Shown here piece after piece: positions 17,688 through 26,953 of a DNA stretch of 64,000 nt (positions within the stretch are counted from its first letter, which is position 1; each line of letters starts with the position of its first letter). The notes beneath the pieces were generated by a model. It was not told the origin of the DNA and ran no database searches. It saw only the letters and a program-made list of their open reading frames with translations. The DNA is from Butyrivibrio sp. INlla16 (GTDB lineage Bacteria > Bacillota > Clostridia > Lachnospirales > Lachnospiraceae), in the NCBI RefSeq assembly GCF_900104155.1, contig NZ_FMYB01000010.1, positions 46,125 to 110,124 of the forward strand, written 5' to 3'. The position numbers and the translations under genes are program-made.

Positions 17688-19109
17688 TTACTCTTTACCG
17701 CTCCAACAATAGGTACACAGCTTGCAGGGTTCGATCGGTATAGCCTCCACCATGTCATCCAGTCTGTGGTAATGAAGGGATGTGAAATTAAGCTCCTTTC
17801 TTATCTCCTCAAGCATAGCCTCGTACTGGGGAGAATCGGGATCGGTATACTTACGTACAGTCTCTTCACCCGGCTTCGGATATCCTTCAAGCTTCTCAAT
17901 GACGCGTCTTGTGATAAGCTCCATCTCCGAATTCGAACGTGAGAAATTCAGGTACTTGCAGCCGTAAATAAGCGGAGGACATGCAGGTCTTATATGAACT
18001 TCTTTTGCCCCGCTCTTGTAAAGAAACTCAGTTGTCTCACGAAGCTGAGTGCCTCTTACTATCGAGTCATCTATAAGAAGAAGACTCTTATTGTTTATCA
18101 ACTGATTAACGGGAATTAGTTTCATCTTGGCGATGAGGTCACGTCTTGACTGAATTGTGGGCATAAATGATCTCGGCCAGGTGGGTGTGTATTTTACAAA
18201 CGGTCTTGAATACGGGATTCCTGAAGCATTCGAATATCCGATGGCATGAGCAACTCCGGAGTCAGGTACACCTGCAACAAGGTCGGGATGCAGCCCTCTT
18301 TGCATATCACGCTGAGCAAGCTTTTTTCCGCAGCCGTATCTGATATTCTCAACACTTAGTCCCTCATAGGTCGAAGCAGGAAATCCGTAATAGATCCACA
18401 GAAAGGTACAGATACGCATTTCATCAAAGGCCGGAGCTACTATCTCTACACTTTCGGGTGTGATGAAAGCAATCTCTCCGGGGCCGAGTTCCCTGTAGGG
18501 ATCATAACCCAGATTCAGATATGAAAAGCTCTCAAAGCATACACAATATCCCTCATCCTTATGGCCGATTTCAACCGGTGTTCTACCGAATCTATCTCTG
18601 GCTGCATAAATGCCCTCCGGAGTCATAAGGAGCATTGTGAGCGATCCCTTAATTATCTCCTGCGCATATCTAATGCCCTCAACAATCGTAACCTTCTGAT
18701 TAATGATGGAAGCAACAAGCTCTGTGGGGTTTATATCGCCACCGCTCATCTCAAGGAAATGAGATCTGTTGTCCGCAAATAGCTTATTGGTAATCTCTTC
18801 AATGTTGTTGATCTTACCGACCGTAGTTATGGCATAAGTGCCATGGTGAGAACGAACAATGAGAGGCTGCGGCTCAAAATCGGAAATACAGCCGATTCCG
18901 AGATGTCCCTCCATTTTTAACATATCCTCTTCAAATTTAGGTCTGAAATACGATCTCTCGATATTATGTATGGAACGGTCGAAGCCCTTCTTCCTGTCAT
19001 ATACAGCGAGACCTGCCCGGCGAGTGCCGAGGTGAGAATGATAATCAGTTCCGTAGAACAGATCAAAAACTGCGCTTTCACGCGATGCTACGCCAAAAAA
19101 ACCACCCAT
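17688..19109 (-). CDS. PurF-like amidophosphoribosyltransferase paralogue lacking catalytic Cys
   Basis: This 473-residue protein is PurF-like over its whole length. The N-terminal half is the Ntn glutaminase fold, the C-terminal half is a PRTase with the PRPP loop LLLIDDSIVRGTQLRET near residue 345. Cysteines at the end (PCKLCTYCWSG) may bind an Fe-S cluster, as in Bacillus-type PurF. True PurF begins Met-Cys-Gly and uses that Cys to release ammonia from glutamine; here it begins MGGFFGV. The usual HRGQE segment is HLGTRRAG. The glutaminase site should be dead. It may use free ammonia, or have another role. No other pur genes are adjacent. Confidence 0.88.
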   Translation of the reverse strand: MGGFFGVASRESAVFDLFYGTDYHSHLGTRRAGLAVYDRKKGFDRSIHNIERSYFRPKFEEDMLKMEGHLGIGCISDFEPQPLIVRSHHGTYAITTVGKINNIEEITNKLFADNRSHFLEMSGGDINPTELVASIINQKVTIVEGIRYAQEIIKGSLTMLLMTPEGIYAARDRFGRTPVEIGHKDEGYCVCFESFSYLNLGYDPYRELGPGEIAFITPESVEIVAPAFDEMRICTFLWIYYGFPASTYEGLSVENIRYGCGKKLAQRDMQRGLHPDLVAGVPDSGVAHAIGYSNASGIPYSRPFVKYTPTWPRSFMPTIQSRRDLIAKMKLIPVNQLINNKSLLLIDDSIVRGTQLRETTEFLYKSGAKEVHIRPACPPLIYGCKYLNFSRSNSEMELITRRVIEKLEGYPKPGEETVRKYTDPDSPQYEAMLEEIRKELNFTSLHYHRLDDMVEAIPIEPCKLCTYCWSGKE

Positions 19110-19195
19110 GGAAACCTCCCGATAATGATTATTTAAACACTACGTGTTCAATAATATCATAAAGGAAGTTCCATGTGTGGTTAAATTTTTATATT

Positions 19196-19215
19196 ATCCC
19201 CCAAGGGGAAGGCTT
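19196..19215. repeat. Fragment of dispersed palindromic repeat
   Basis: TATCCCCCAAGGGGAAGGCT resembles the inner palindrome and right end of the element at 4042-4062, degenerate. It lies just downstream of the glgD stop. Confidence 0.4.
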
Positions 19216-19223
19216 GGGATAAA

Positions 19224-20342
19224 TCACAAAATATCGTTTCTCTTTACATAGGCGGGTGTAACCGAATCAGAAACTACTCTCTTCACGTTTCTTATATCAG
19301 CCCACTTGTCTATTACAGCATTCTCGATATGCACGCCGTCAGCGATGTTATTGTAAGCAAGAACGATTGAATTTCTTACAACCGCATTCTTACCTATATG
19401 AACATTACGTCCGATTATGGAGTTCTCAACAGTTCCTTCGATGAGCGATGCATTACATATCATAGAATTTGTAACCTTCGCGCCGTGGAAATACTGAGTA
19501 GGACATGCATCTGTAGTTCTTGTATAAATAGGCCACTCAGGTCTGAAGAATTCCATTGCAGTACCATAATCAAGAAGCTCCATGTTAGCTCTGTAGTAAT
19601 CATCGAGACTTGTTATCGCTGCGAAGAAACCTCTGTGTTGGAATCCCCTTATATCGAGATCCTTGCATGAAAGGGCGATCATATCAGCCAGAGAATATGC
19701 AGAGGATTCTTTTCTCGACTTCTTAATGAGATCAATGAAAATCTCCTTCTTCATAACATAGGTATCCATGCTGATATTTCTTTCCTTAGCTGTGCCCATG
19801 TTGCGCTCGATTGACTCGATACCCTTCTGCTTATTAAGAGTTACTATGTTGCAGGCTCTGTAATATTCCTTAGCCTGATCTACTTTGTGATAGAGAAGTG
19901 TAATATCTGTCCCTGATGCTACGTGCTCATCAAGGAGTGCCTGATAATCCTGCTTGTAGATCATATAGCTCGGAGCAACAACAACGTAGTCCTGATGCAT
20001 ACGCTCGATCTGCTCCATATTCTCAATATAGGCATTGATATCAGTGTTGTAAATTGAGCTTGCACCATTGTTCTGTGTAAAGAACATCTGGATCGCACCG
20101 CGCTTGGAGTTGATATTGTAGTGACGTCCGGAGCCGATGTGCTCAACTATTGATCTGGGTCTGCTGTTGAGGCATACCTGAATTCTGTCGAATCCACTGT
20201 TGCTCATGTTGGAAATAGGAAAATCGATTACACGAAATCTTCCAAGGAATGAAAAAGCTCCTATAGGTCTGTAATCATGAAGTCCCTCAACGCGAATATA
20301 ATTAGCGGCGGAATTGATCACGCCAAATGCCTTATTTGCCAT
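19224..20342 (-). CDS. glgD: Glucose-1-phosphate adenylyltransferase subunit GlgD
   Basis: This 372-residue protein has the nucleotidyltransferase fold followed by a left-handed beta-helix (NVHIGKNAVVRNSIV and similar hexapeptides near 300-345). The catalytic-domain start RPIGAFSFLGRFRVIDFPISNMSNSG is diverged from GlgC and lacks the GGxGxRL loop. That fits the known GlgD subunit, which modulates GlgC rather than acting as the main enzyme. The A of its ATG is the last base of the glgC stop codon (TAATG), so translation is coupled. Together they make ADP-glucose for glycogen. No glycogen synthase or branching enzyme gene is in view. Confidence 0.95.
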   Translation of the reverse strand: MANKAFGVINSAANYIRVEGLHDYRPIGAFSFLGRFRVIDFPISNMSNSGFDRIQVCLNSRPRSIVEHIGSGRHYNINSKRGAIQMFFTQNNGASSIYNTDINAYIENMEQIERMHQDYVVVAPSYMIYKQDYQALLDEHVASGTDITLLYHKVDQAKEYYRACNIVTLNKQKGIESIERNMGTAKERNISMDTYVMKKEIFIDLIKKSRKESSAYSLADMIALSCKDLDIRGFQHRGFFAAITSLDDYYRANMELLDYGTAMEFFRPEWPIYTRTTDACPTQYFHGAKVTNSMICNASLIEGTVENSIIGRNVHIGKNAVVRNSIVLAYNNIADGVHIENAVIDKWADIRNVKRVVSDSVTPAYVKRNDIL

Positions 20343-21484
20343 TATTTATCATCCCCCTTTACACTTTTTGCAACAAGGAGGATTTCCTCGCTCTTTTTGC
20401 TTCCGACAACAGCATTCTTGCCAATGCGTACCCCCTCTGCCACAAGGCATCTGGTAACCGTAGCACCTTCAAGAACTGAAGCATTAGGCATCAGAACAGA
20501 GTCTATAACCTTTGCTCCGGGTCCGATCTTTGCTCCGGCAAAGATAACTGAGTTCTTAACCTCTCCTCCGATAGCAGAACCCTGATTGATATAAGCCCTG
20601 TCAATCTTGGCGGATTCTGCGATATATGCAGGTGTCATTCCGACATCCTCTGAATAAATCTTCCAGGACGTATCATCAAGATTAAGCTCGTTCTCACTGT
20701 CAAGAAGATCCATATTAGCTTCCCAAAGAGAATCGATTGTTCCGACATCCTTCCAGTAGCCGGAGAACTCATAGGCAAAAAGTCCCTTGCCTTCATTGAG
20801 CATTACAGGGATAAAGTCCTTACCAAAGTCATGACTGGAATCAGGATTCTTCATATCCTCGATAAGCATCTTGCGCATGGTCTTCCAGTTGAAGATATAG
20901 ATACCCATGGAAGCCAGATTGCTCTTAGGCTTAGCAGGCTTTTCCTCGAACTCTATAATGCGTCCGTTGCCATCAGTGTTCATGATGCCAAAACGGCTTG
21001 CTTCCTTCTTCGGAACGCCGCGAACAGCAATGGTTGCATCTGCCTTATGCTCTTTGTGGAATCTGAGCATCTTATCATAATTCATTTTGTAGATGTGATC
21101 TCCGGAAAGAACAAGAAGATACTCCGGGTCGTATGCATCGATGAAATCAATATTCTGTGAAATTGCATCAGCGGTTCCGCGATAAACGTCGAGTCCGGAA
21201 TCTGCCTTTTCTCTCGGAGTCAGAACGAATACTCCGCTGTCCTTTGTATCCAGTCCCCAACGTCCGCCGGCTGCAACATAACTGTTGAGAAGTACCGATT
21301 CGTACTGAGTAAGGACTCCGACAATATCAATTCCACTGTTCGCACAGTTACTAAGCGGAAAATCAATAATGCGGTATTTTCCTCCATATGCTACAGCAGG
21401 TTTTGCAACCTTGTTTGTGAGCTCGTGGAGTCGGCTTCCCCTGCCACCTGCAAGGATCATAGCCAGCATATTAGTCTGAGCCAT
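20342..21484 (-). CDS. glgC: Glucose-1-phosphate adenylyltransferase GlgC
   Basis: This 380-residue catalytic subunit makes ADP-glucose from ATP and glucose-1-phosphate. It shows the nucleotide loop [14 protein letters not shown], the [19 protein letters not shown] block, [20 protein letters not shown], and [10 protein letters not shown] for the sugar phosphate. A C-terminal beta-helix of hexapeptide repeats follows. A promoter is visible at 21530-21558 and AGAGAGGGG precedes the ATG. It is first in a two-gene operon with glgD. Confidence 0.97.
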   Translation of the reverse strand: MAQTNMLAMILAGGRGSRLHELTNKVAKPAVAYGGKYRIIDFPLSNCANSGIDIVGVLTQYESVLLNSYVAAGGRWGLDTKDSGVFVLTPREKADSGLDVYRGTADAISQNIDFIDAYDPEYLLVLSGDHIYKMNYDKMLRFHKEHKADATIAVRGVPKKEASRFGIMNTDGNGRIIEFEEKPAKPKSNLASMGIYIFNWKTMRKMLIEDMKNPDSSHDFGKDFIPVMLNEGKGLFAYEFSGYWKDVGTIDSLWEANMDLLDSENELNLDDTSWKIYSEDVGMTPAYIAESAKIDRAYINQGSAIGGEVKNSVIFAGAKIGPGAKVIDSVLMPNASVLEGATVTRCLVAEGVRIGKNAVVGSKKSEEILLVAKSVKGDDK

Positions 21485-21529
21485 ATTGTTTATTCCCCTC
21501 TCTATATTTATAAAAACTTTATAACTTAT

Positions 21530-21558
21530 ATTCTAAGCGTTGTGCACAATATTTTCAA
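21530..21558 (-). promoter_or_regulatory. Sigma-A type promoter of glgC-glgD
   Basis: On the minus strand TTGAAA, a 17-base spacer containing ATTGTGCACAA, then TAGAAT. The -10 lies 46 bases upstream of the glgC ATG. Confidence 0.65.
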
Positions 21559-21592
21559 CGAAAAATCATGCTTTTCGGCAATTTTTGACATA

Positions 21593-21622
21593 GAAAAACC
21601 GGAGAATTTAACCTCCGGTTTT
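21593..21622 (-). terminator. Terminator of the 21652 binding-protein gene
   Basis: AAAACCGGAG (21595-21604) pairs with CTCCGGTTTT (21613-21622). On the minus strand T-rich sequence follows. It sits 30 bases past the stop. Confidence 0.8.
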
Positions 21623-21651
21623 CAAACAAATTACTATTTTCAAAAAAATGA

Positions 21652-23346
21652 TCACTTAAATAATACGTCTATCTGTTCCTGTAAAACAGCCGTAACGTCA
21701 TCAATGCCCTCAAGTGCAAGCTCATCCTGCATTTGAGTCACGATATCTTCAGCTGTGCCATCATACTTCCCGTAGGATATCTGCTTCATATAAGTGCTGT
21801 AAATCTCATTACACTTTTCTATTTTGCCCTCTATCTCGGTTTCATCGGGAACAAACTGCCCATAGGGATAATCCCTCTTCTTTTTCTCATAGGCTGTGTA
21901 AAGCTCATCTACCGTATCCCAGTTTGTCTTTGCGTCGCGAATCTCATTATTGTCGTTTCTGCCCCACCAGAAGTTGGTTATGTCATATATATTGTCAGCT
22001 TCCGGATTATAGCCTTCAGGCTGATCGCGAAGCCCCTGCTCGTTTATCGAATAAGAAACTCCCTCTATTCCATAGCATATCAATCTATAGCAGACAGGAT
22101 CGTTTCGCAAAAGATCATATACCATAAGTGCGCGCTCGGGATTTTCAGATGCCGCCGAAACCGCCATAGCACCGTGAGTGATAATCGGTGCAACAAGGTT
22201 CCCGTTTTCCTGCCCAAAGTAAAAGAATCCTGAGCTTGCATCCGGATTGTCCTGATATAGAATATTTTCACCCGTTTTTGAGCAAAGATTTACATAGGTC
22301 TGTGTGTGATGCTGTTCCAGTGCAACCTGCCCTTTTCTGTATTCCTCGCGATTATCAGCGCTGCTGTTCGTCATAACATCCGAAGGCCACACTCCCCTGG
22401 CATCCCACTCTTTCATGAGCCTTGCATATTCAATAAGCATATCCGTATCCTGCATTGCAGGAACATATAATGTATAAGGATCTTCCAATGTCCCGCCCCA
22501 CAGATTGGATGAACACAGCCCCTGAATAGGTACATAATCGCTATGGGAAACTATCCATCCCTCTGCCATATTAAGATACTGCGTACCATCGGCATCCCAA
22601 ACTTCCTTAAGTTCGGGATGAATACTTCTGACATTCTCCAAATACCGGGTTAACTCTTCCCAATTTGTAATGCCGTCTTCCAGCCCCAGTTCCTTTGCAA
22701 AATCCATACGATAGATAAATCCATGGTTTGTCCACTGAGTATAATTATCCTCGGGCATAAAATAAATATCGTCATTGTACTTGCACATATCCCAATGTTC
22801 AGGTGTAACTGACTCATAGGTAAGGGGCGCATATTTTTTCAGCATATTTTCCGACAGAGGTAAAAAGACACCTTTTTTAGCATTTATCCATCCGTCAAGC
22901 CAGTCGGTCGAGGCTCCCACCAGATCTACGCTTCCATCAAGCAATGCCAGCTTCTCATTATAGTTTTCGAGGTAATTATCCCATTCCACAAAATCAATAT
23001 TAAGCTCGGCATTGACCTTCTCATTAAGTGTCTCATTAAGCTCAGCTATGGTCTCCCTGAGTCTTTCAGCCGCTTCTCCAACCGGCTTATCTCCTGTCGT
23101 AAGATAAGTTATGACAACATGCTCCGAGGTATCAATACCTGAAGTATCAAAACCGCCCTCTTCTTCACTCTCTGTAAGTGAAATGCCGGCAGTCCCGTTC
23201 TGCATTTCTTCGGACACAACAAAACCGCCCTCCTGCTCTGAAGCAGTAGGCTCGGCAGGCTCATTCGGAGGAACCGCTTCATTACACCCTGCCGTACCGA
23301 GCACAAGTATTAAGCTGATAATTGCGGAAAGTGCCCGTCTACTCAT
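21652..23346 (-). CDS. Extracellular solute-binding lipoprotein (ABC type, family 1)
   Basis: This 564-residue protein begins with a lipoprotein signal peptide (ISLILVLGTAGC), then an acidic low-complexity linker with two EEGGF(V/D) repeats before the binding domain at about residue 75. VVITYLTTGDKP and the later WDNYLENYNEKLALLDGSVDL, EDNYTQWTNHG and AVSAASENPERALMVYDLLRNDP segments fit large oligosaccharide or sugar-binding proteins (LipO-like). It would bind a ligand outside the cell for an ABC importer. No permease or ATPase genes adjoin it, so its partners must lie elsewhere. It has its own terminator (21593-21622). Confidence 0.88.
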   Translation of the reverse strand: MSRRALSAIISLILVLGTAGCNEAVPPNEPAEPTASEQEGGFVVSEEMQNGTAGISLTESEEEGGFDTSGIDTSEHVVITYLTTGDKPVGEAAERLRETIAELNETLNEKVNAELNIDFVEWDNYLENYNEKLALLDGSVDLVGASTDWLDGWINAKKGVFLPLSENMLKKYAPLTYESVTPEHWDMCKYNDDIYFMPEDNYTQWTNHGFIYRMDFAKELGLEDGITNWEELTRYLENVRSIHPELKEVWDADGTQYLNMAEGWIVSHSDYVPIQGLCSSNLWGGTLEDPYTLYVPAMQDTDMLIEYARLMKEWDARGVWPSDVMTNSSADNREEYRKGQVALEQHHTQTYVNLCSKTGENILYQDNPDASSGFFYFGQENGNLVAPIITHGAMAVSAASENPERALMVYDLLRNDPVCYRLICYGIEGVSYSINEQGLRDQPEGYNPEADNIYDITNFWWGRNDNNEIRDAKTNWDTVDELYTAYEKKKRDYPYGQFVPDETEIEGKIEKCNEIYSTYMKQISYGKYDGTAEDIVTQMQDELALEGIDDVTAVLQEQIDVLFK

Positions 23347-23425
23347 AAAAACACCCCTGGTTACGTAAACTACATATACAATTTAATTATGTCATAAAAC
23401 AGCGATGGGAATTATTATATTTGTA

Positions 23426-23467
23426 TAAAAAAACAGCTATCCTTTCGTAAAGGAAGAATAGCTGTTT
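23426..23467 (-). terminator. Terminator of CAP-domain gene
   Basis: AAACAGCTAT (23431-23440) and ATAGCTGTTT (23458-23467) form the outer stem of a hairpin. On the minus strand TTTTTTTATAC follows. It begins 10 bases beyond the stop. Confidence 0.85.
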
Positions 23468-23477
23468 CCCATAATAT

Positions 23478-23936
23478 TCAATTAAATTCGCAGGCGATAT
23501 AAGCCACTCCGTTTGCATCCTCGTAGCAGGCAATTCCTATCTGCGTGGACTTGCTCAAAAGATTTGCCCTGTGAGACGGGCTGCGATACCAGGCTGCCAT
23601 TATATTCAGCGTTCCTTTTTTCTCGTCATTGTCCGCCCGTGCCAGATTTTCGCCGTAGATACCGGAGCCTACTGTATACCATGCGCTTCCATCAGGTCTC
23701 GTGTGATCGAATCTCGCCGGTAGTTCACTTGCTCTGATAGCTGCGGACTGGTTAAGCGAATCCGATACAGTAAAAGCAGGAAGCCCTAATTCACCTCTGA
23801 GCGCATTCATGTAGGCAACCACCTCACCGGTATTTACCGTCTTTGCCCTCGCGGTGATACCGCCCGATACAAAAATCATAACTGTGATACACAAAATAAA
23901 ATGAAGCTTAAGCAGGCTGATCCTTGTTGTACTCAT
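23478..23936 (-). CDS. Secreted CAP/SCP-domain protein
   Basis: From the ATG at 23936 this is 152 residues. A signal peptide (LLKLHFILCITVMIFVSGGITARA) is followed by a bacterial CAP domain: VVAYMNALRGELGLPAF, then FDHTRPDGSAWYTVG, GENLARA, and AAWYRSPSHRANLLSKSTQIGIA. The two conserved histidines and the Glu of the CAP site are present. The role of bacterial YkwD-type proteins is not well established; wall or lipid binding is often proposed. It is a single-gene unit with its own terminator. GAGGGGGAAATTG precedes the ATG; a longer frame from 23984 would spoil the signal peptide. Confidence 0.9.
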   Translation of the reverse strand: MSTTRISLLKLHFILCITVMIFVSGGITARAKTVNTGEVVAYMNALRGELGLPAFTVSDSLNQSAAIRASELPARFDHTRPDGSAWYTVGSGIYGENLARADNDEKKGTLNIMAAWYRSPSHRANLLSKSTQIGIACYEDANGVAYIACEFN

Positions 23937-24238
23937 ATTCAATTTCCCCCTCAACAAAATAATAATCTCCATATAGGCGACCATATTTTTATAAATATAT
24001 TATCGTGCAAAAATTTCAAGAAATTATAAAATTTCTGTAAATTTTTGCCGAATTATATCATTTCCATGATTATATACAATAAATAGTCGGATAATTGACA
24101 ATTTTTAGAAAAAATTTCACTTGACCTTAATAATACTTGATAGTCTGCTTCCTTTGTGGTAATGTATATGTAGTTTTAAATACTACATGAGATAGTTATT
24201 TCTATTATCTCATTGTGGATTGCATATTGGAGGAAGGT

Positions 24239-24499
24239 ATGACAGCAAAAGAGTTAAAGAGTTTTTTCAAAGAACACCTCGTTCCATCCAAACTGTACAA
24301 GATTGGTAAAGAGCGTGACGGCAGAGTGTGTCTGACCAAGAATAAAGAATTTTGGGAAGTGTATTTCCTGGATCATAAGAAAAAGATCGGTCTTATGAGA
24401 TATACCGATGAAAATAGCGCATGTCTTTCCATGATGAATGAGCTCAGAAAAATAATGGAAAGTTTTTACGAGATAACCTGGAAACCAACCAGAGCATAA
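24239..24499 (+). CDS. Small soluble protein, unknown function
   Basis: This 86-residue protein starts at 24239, where GGAGGAAGGT runs right up to the ATG. It is mixed alpha/beta in look (MTAKELKSFFKEHLVPSKLYKIG..., then EVYFLDHKKKIGLMRYTDENSAC). I do not recognise a family. It is isolated, with about 300 AT-rich bases upstream and a strong terminator just downstream, so it is likely expressed on its own. Confidence 0.7.
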   Translation: MTAKELKSFFKEHLVPSKLYKIGKERDGRVCLTKNKEFWEVYFLDHKKKIGLMRYTDENSACLSMMNELRKIMESFYEITWKPTRA

Positions 24500-24500
24500 T

Positions 24501-24541
24501 AAAAGGCTATATCCGCAACTTACGGATATAGCCTTTTTCTT
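24501..24541. terminator. Bidirectional terminator between convergent genes
   Basis: AGGCTATATCCG (24504-24515) and CGGATATAGCCT (24523-24534) form a perfect 12-bp stem. TTTTCTTTTG follows on the plus strand and TTTATTATG on the minus strand. It serves the 24239 gene and probably the convergent 24548 gene. Confidence 0.9.
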
Positions 24542-24547
24542 TTGTTT

Positions 24548-25027
24548 TTAGCTTCTGAAATATAGGATTGCACAAATAATTGATAATGCCCAGAACATGA
24601 ACCCTACGTAGGTTGTCCATCTGGAACTGTCATATTTTTCCTGTGCGATGTAGTTTTCCTTTATTAGTTCTATTCGTTCCTCCTCGTGACCGTCATAAAG
24701 CGGAGGTCCGGCTTCTTCCTCTTCACCCTCTGATTGTTCTTCGGATTCAGCCTCTTCCTCAGCTGCGTCCTCCTCGTCCGTCTCAAGAGCAATGTCTTCT
24801 ATGGTTGGTTCTTCAGGCTCAGGTACAGGCATCTGAATATCTTCTCCGGATATTTCAGCCGTCCCGGGGCCTTCCTGTTCTCCATTTTCTTCATCCTCAT
24901 GCCCCAATAAATTGGGATCCTTGAGCTCCGGCTTAGGCGGCCTGTTAAACTCTCCTGCGGTAAAAAATCCCATGCCTACAAGGAATATAAAAAGCGAATA
25001 AACCAGATATATCTTGTTATGCTCCAT
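24548..25027 (-). CDS. Acidic two-helix membrane protein, unknown function
   Basis: This 159-residue protein has a membrane helix near each end (residues 7-24 and 140-157). Between them is an extremely acidic Glu/Asp/Pro segment of about 100 residues (EEDAAEEEAESEEQSEGEEEE). No family recognised. It lies 30 bases downstream of the secreted lysozyme-LRR gene on the same strand and may be the last gene of the cheR-lysozyme operon. The acidic loop could bind cations or act as a spacer; this is guesswork. Confidence 0.7.
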   Translation of the reverse strand: MEHNKIYLVYSLFIFLVGMGFFTAGEFNRPPKPELKDPNLLGHEDEENGEQEGPGTAEISGEDIQMPVPEPEEPTIEDIALETDEEDAAEEEAESEEQSEGEEEEAGPPLYDGHEEERIELIKENYIAQEKYDSSRWTTYVGFMFWALSIICAILYFRS

Positions 25028-25057
25028 ATAAGTCCTACCTCATAAGAAAAAGTATAC

Positions 25058-26029
25058 TTAATATTTTTGAATCTCAATTCCTTCAGGTGCCACTTTTTTC
25101 AGCTTTTTGGCATATTTCTTTTTAACAGCCTTCTTGACATAAAATACAGCAGTTTCACTTATGTCTCTAAAGCAGGCTTTTCCGAAGGTTTTTATTTTCT
25201 TTGACTTGATTGTAATTTCATTAAGATGCGAGCAACCTGCAAAGGCACACTTTCCTATCTTGGTTACATTCCCTCCTATTGTAACGCTTTCAAGGTTTTC
25301 ATTATCCTCAAAAGCCCTTGGAGCGATCGCCGTTATCTTGGCGGTGATATTGCCTATCTTGACTTTTCCCGGTATATCAAGAGAAGTCACTTCTTCATCA
25401 GTCATCTCTAAGAATGTGACCTCAAAATCTCCCGTTGCCTTAAAAATACCCATGTCAGTTTCATAGGTTTTACCCTTCTGAAGCTTGGTCTTTACGCTCT
25501 TATACTTTGGCCAGTAATAATCACGTGCAAGCTCGCCTCTTTCCCTGGCTCGCTCCTCCTTGTCCGCAGGAACTTCAAAATAGTAGCACCAATCATGTCC
25601 CGCTCTATAAGCCCCTGACTTTGAGTTTTTCACTCCCCGAAGAACCGAGCATGTGTATGGATAATACGTGTCCAGCTCATATTCAAGGTAATAGAGCTGC
25701 CCCTCCAGTTCTTCCCAGTCATAACCGTGGTCATTACACCAGGCTCTAAGTCTTGACATTCTCTCTGCATGCCATTGGCAAATGCCATAGCTTGTACCAC
25801 CATCAGATAATGCTTCCGTCCTGAACGAGGATTCCTTTTCAATATTTGCAAGAACACCGGCACCGGCAGCATTGTTGAAATTCATTTCTTCTCTTAGAAA
25901 AAAGAAAATCTTTTCCTCATTGCTATTTCCATGCAAAGATGCAGCCTTTGCACCCATTCCGGGCACAAGCAGACTGCATCCCAATATACATAATATTCCC
26001 AGAATTATTTTTCCCCAAACTTTTTTCAT
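25058..26029 (-). CDS. Secreted phage-tail-lysozyme-domain protein with BspA-type LRR tail
   Basis: From the ATG at 26029 (GGGG 9 bases upstream) this is 323 residues. Signal peptide: about 30 residues ending near MGAKAASLH. The domain at about 38-150 matches the phage tail lysozyme family: NNAAGAGVLANIEKESSFRTEAL with a likely catalytic Glu, then GTSYGICQWHAERMSRLRAWC. A linker leads to BspA-type leucine-rich repeats (FEDNENLESVTIGGNVTKIGKCAFAGC), ending with a basic module KKAVKKKYAKKLKKVAPEG. Likely role: cutting peptidoglycan at the cell surface. It lies 15 bases after cheR. Confidence 0.85.
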   Translation of the reverse strand: MKKVWGKIILGILCILGCSLLVPGMGAKAASLHGNSNEEKIFFFLREEMNFNNAAGAGVLANIEKESSFRTEALSDGGTSYGICQWHAERMSRLRAWCNDHGYDWEELEGQLYYLEYELDTYYPYTCSVLRGVKNSKSGAYRAGHDWCYYFEVPADKEERARERGELARDYYWPKYKSVKTKLQKGKTYETDMGIFKATGDFEVTFLEMTDEEVTSLDIPGKVKIGNITAKITAIAPRAFEDNENLESVTIGGNVTKIGKCAFAGCSHLNEITIKSKKIKTFGKACFRDISETAVFYVKKAVKKKYAKKLKKVAPEGIEIQKY

Positions 26030-26044
26030 ACACATGTCCCCTTT

Positions 26045-26824
26045 TCACATTGGCTTTTCGTAATAGAATGAGCTCTTTCTGATAAAGCCAATCTCCTTAT
26101 AATTTATAATCTGCTCTGTACTACCTATGAACAGAACTCCGCCGGGAGCAAGAGAAGCATAATACTTTCTGAAAATTTCATCCTTAGCTTCCTCTGTGAA
26201 ATAGATAAGCACATTTCGACATACAATAAGATGATAATCCTTCGGATAAGGCTCTCTCAAAAGATCTGCCTGCTTAAAGTTTACACGCTTTTTAACATCA
26301 TCGCAAACACGCCACTTATCACCTTCCTGGGTAAGATATTTCTTCTTAAGGTCGGCCGGAACACCCGATACTTCCTTGGCATCATAGACGCCTGCTCTTG
26401 CCTTCGCAAGCGCTACAGTGTCAATATCCCACGCCATGACATTGATCTGATTGAGTGGCACATGATTGGACATGAGCATGACAATCGTATATGGCTCATC
26501 ACCTGTAGAGCAGGCAGCGCTCCAAATCTTCAGGTTCTTACCAAACCTGTTCATCAGCTCCGGCACCATCTGCTTATCCATCAAATTCCACTGATCGATG
26601 TTTCTGAAAAACTCGGAAACATTGATTGTAAGATAAGTAATAAAGGTTTCTCTTGCAGTCTGGTCCTTTTTGATAAGATCCATATACTGATCATAACCCT
26701 TACATTCTGTCTTACCGATGAGCGTATCAATTCTGCGCTTCATCTGCTTTTCTTTGTATGCATTAAGATCAATCTTTGTGAGCTTATAAACTTCGCCTTT
26801 AAACCACTCATAATCAACTGCCAT
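26045..26824 (-). CDS. cheR: Chemotaxis methyltransferase CheR
   Basis: This 259-residue protein transfers methyl groups from S-adenosylmethionine to glutamates of chemoreceptors. It has the CheR N-terminal helical domain (YKEKQMKRRIDTLIGK), then the methyltransferase core: FFRNIDQWNLM, IWSAACSTGDEPYTIVML with the SAM-binding loop, AWDIDTVALAKAR, and DLIVCRNVLIYF-like YHLIVCRNVLIYFTEE near residue 205. It serves the several chemoreceptors in this window and elsewhere. Unusually, it leads an operon with a secreted lysozyme-LRR protein rather than other che genes. Confidence 0.95.
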   Translation of the reverse strand: MAVDYEWFKGEVYKLTKIDLNAYKEKQMKRRIDTLIGKTECKGYDQYMDLIKKDQTARETFITYLTINVSEFFRNIDQWNLMDKQMVPELMNRFGKNLKIWSAACSTGDEPYTIVMLMSNHVPLNQINVMAWDIDTVALAKARAGVYDAKEVSGVPADLKKKYLTQEGDKWRVCDDVKKRVNFKQADLLREPYPKDYHLIVCRNVLIYFTEEAKDEIFRKYYASLAPGGVLFIGSTEQIINYKEIGFIRKSSFYYEKPM

Positions 26825-26953
26825 ATCTTATAACCCCCTTATAAGTTGATACGTAAGAAAATTAAGCGATTATCACTATTTTCATTGTAGCCCACATCAT
26901 AGATGAATGTAAAATTAAATATATATAAACATAATTATGTAAATATAACTAAT

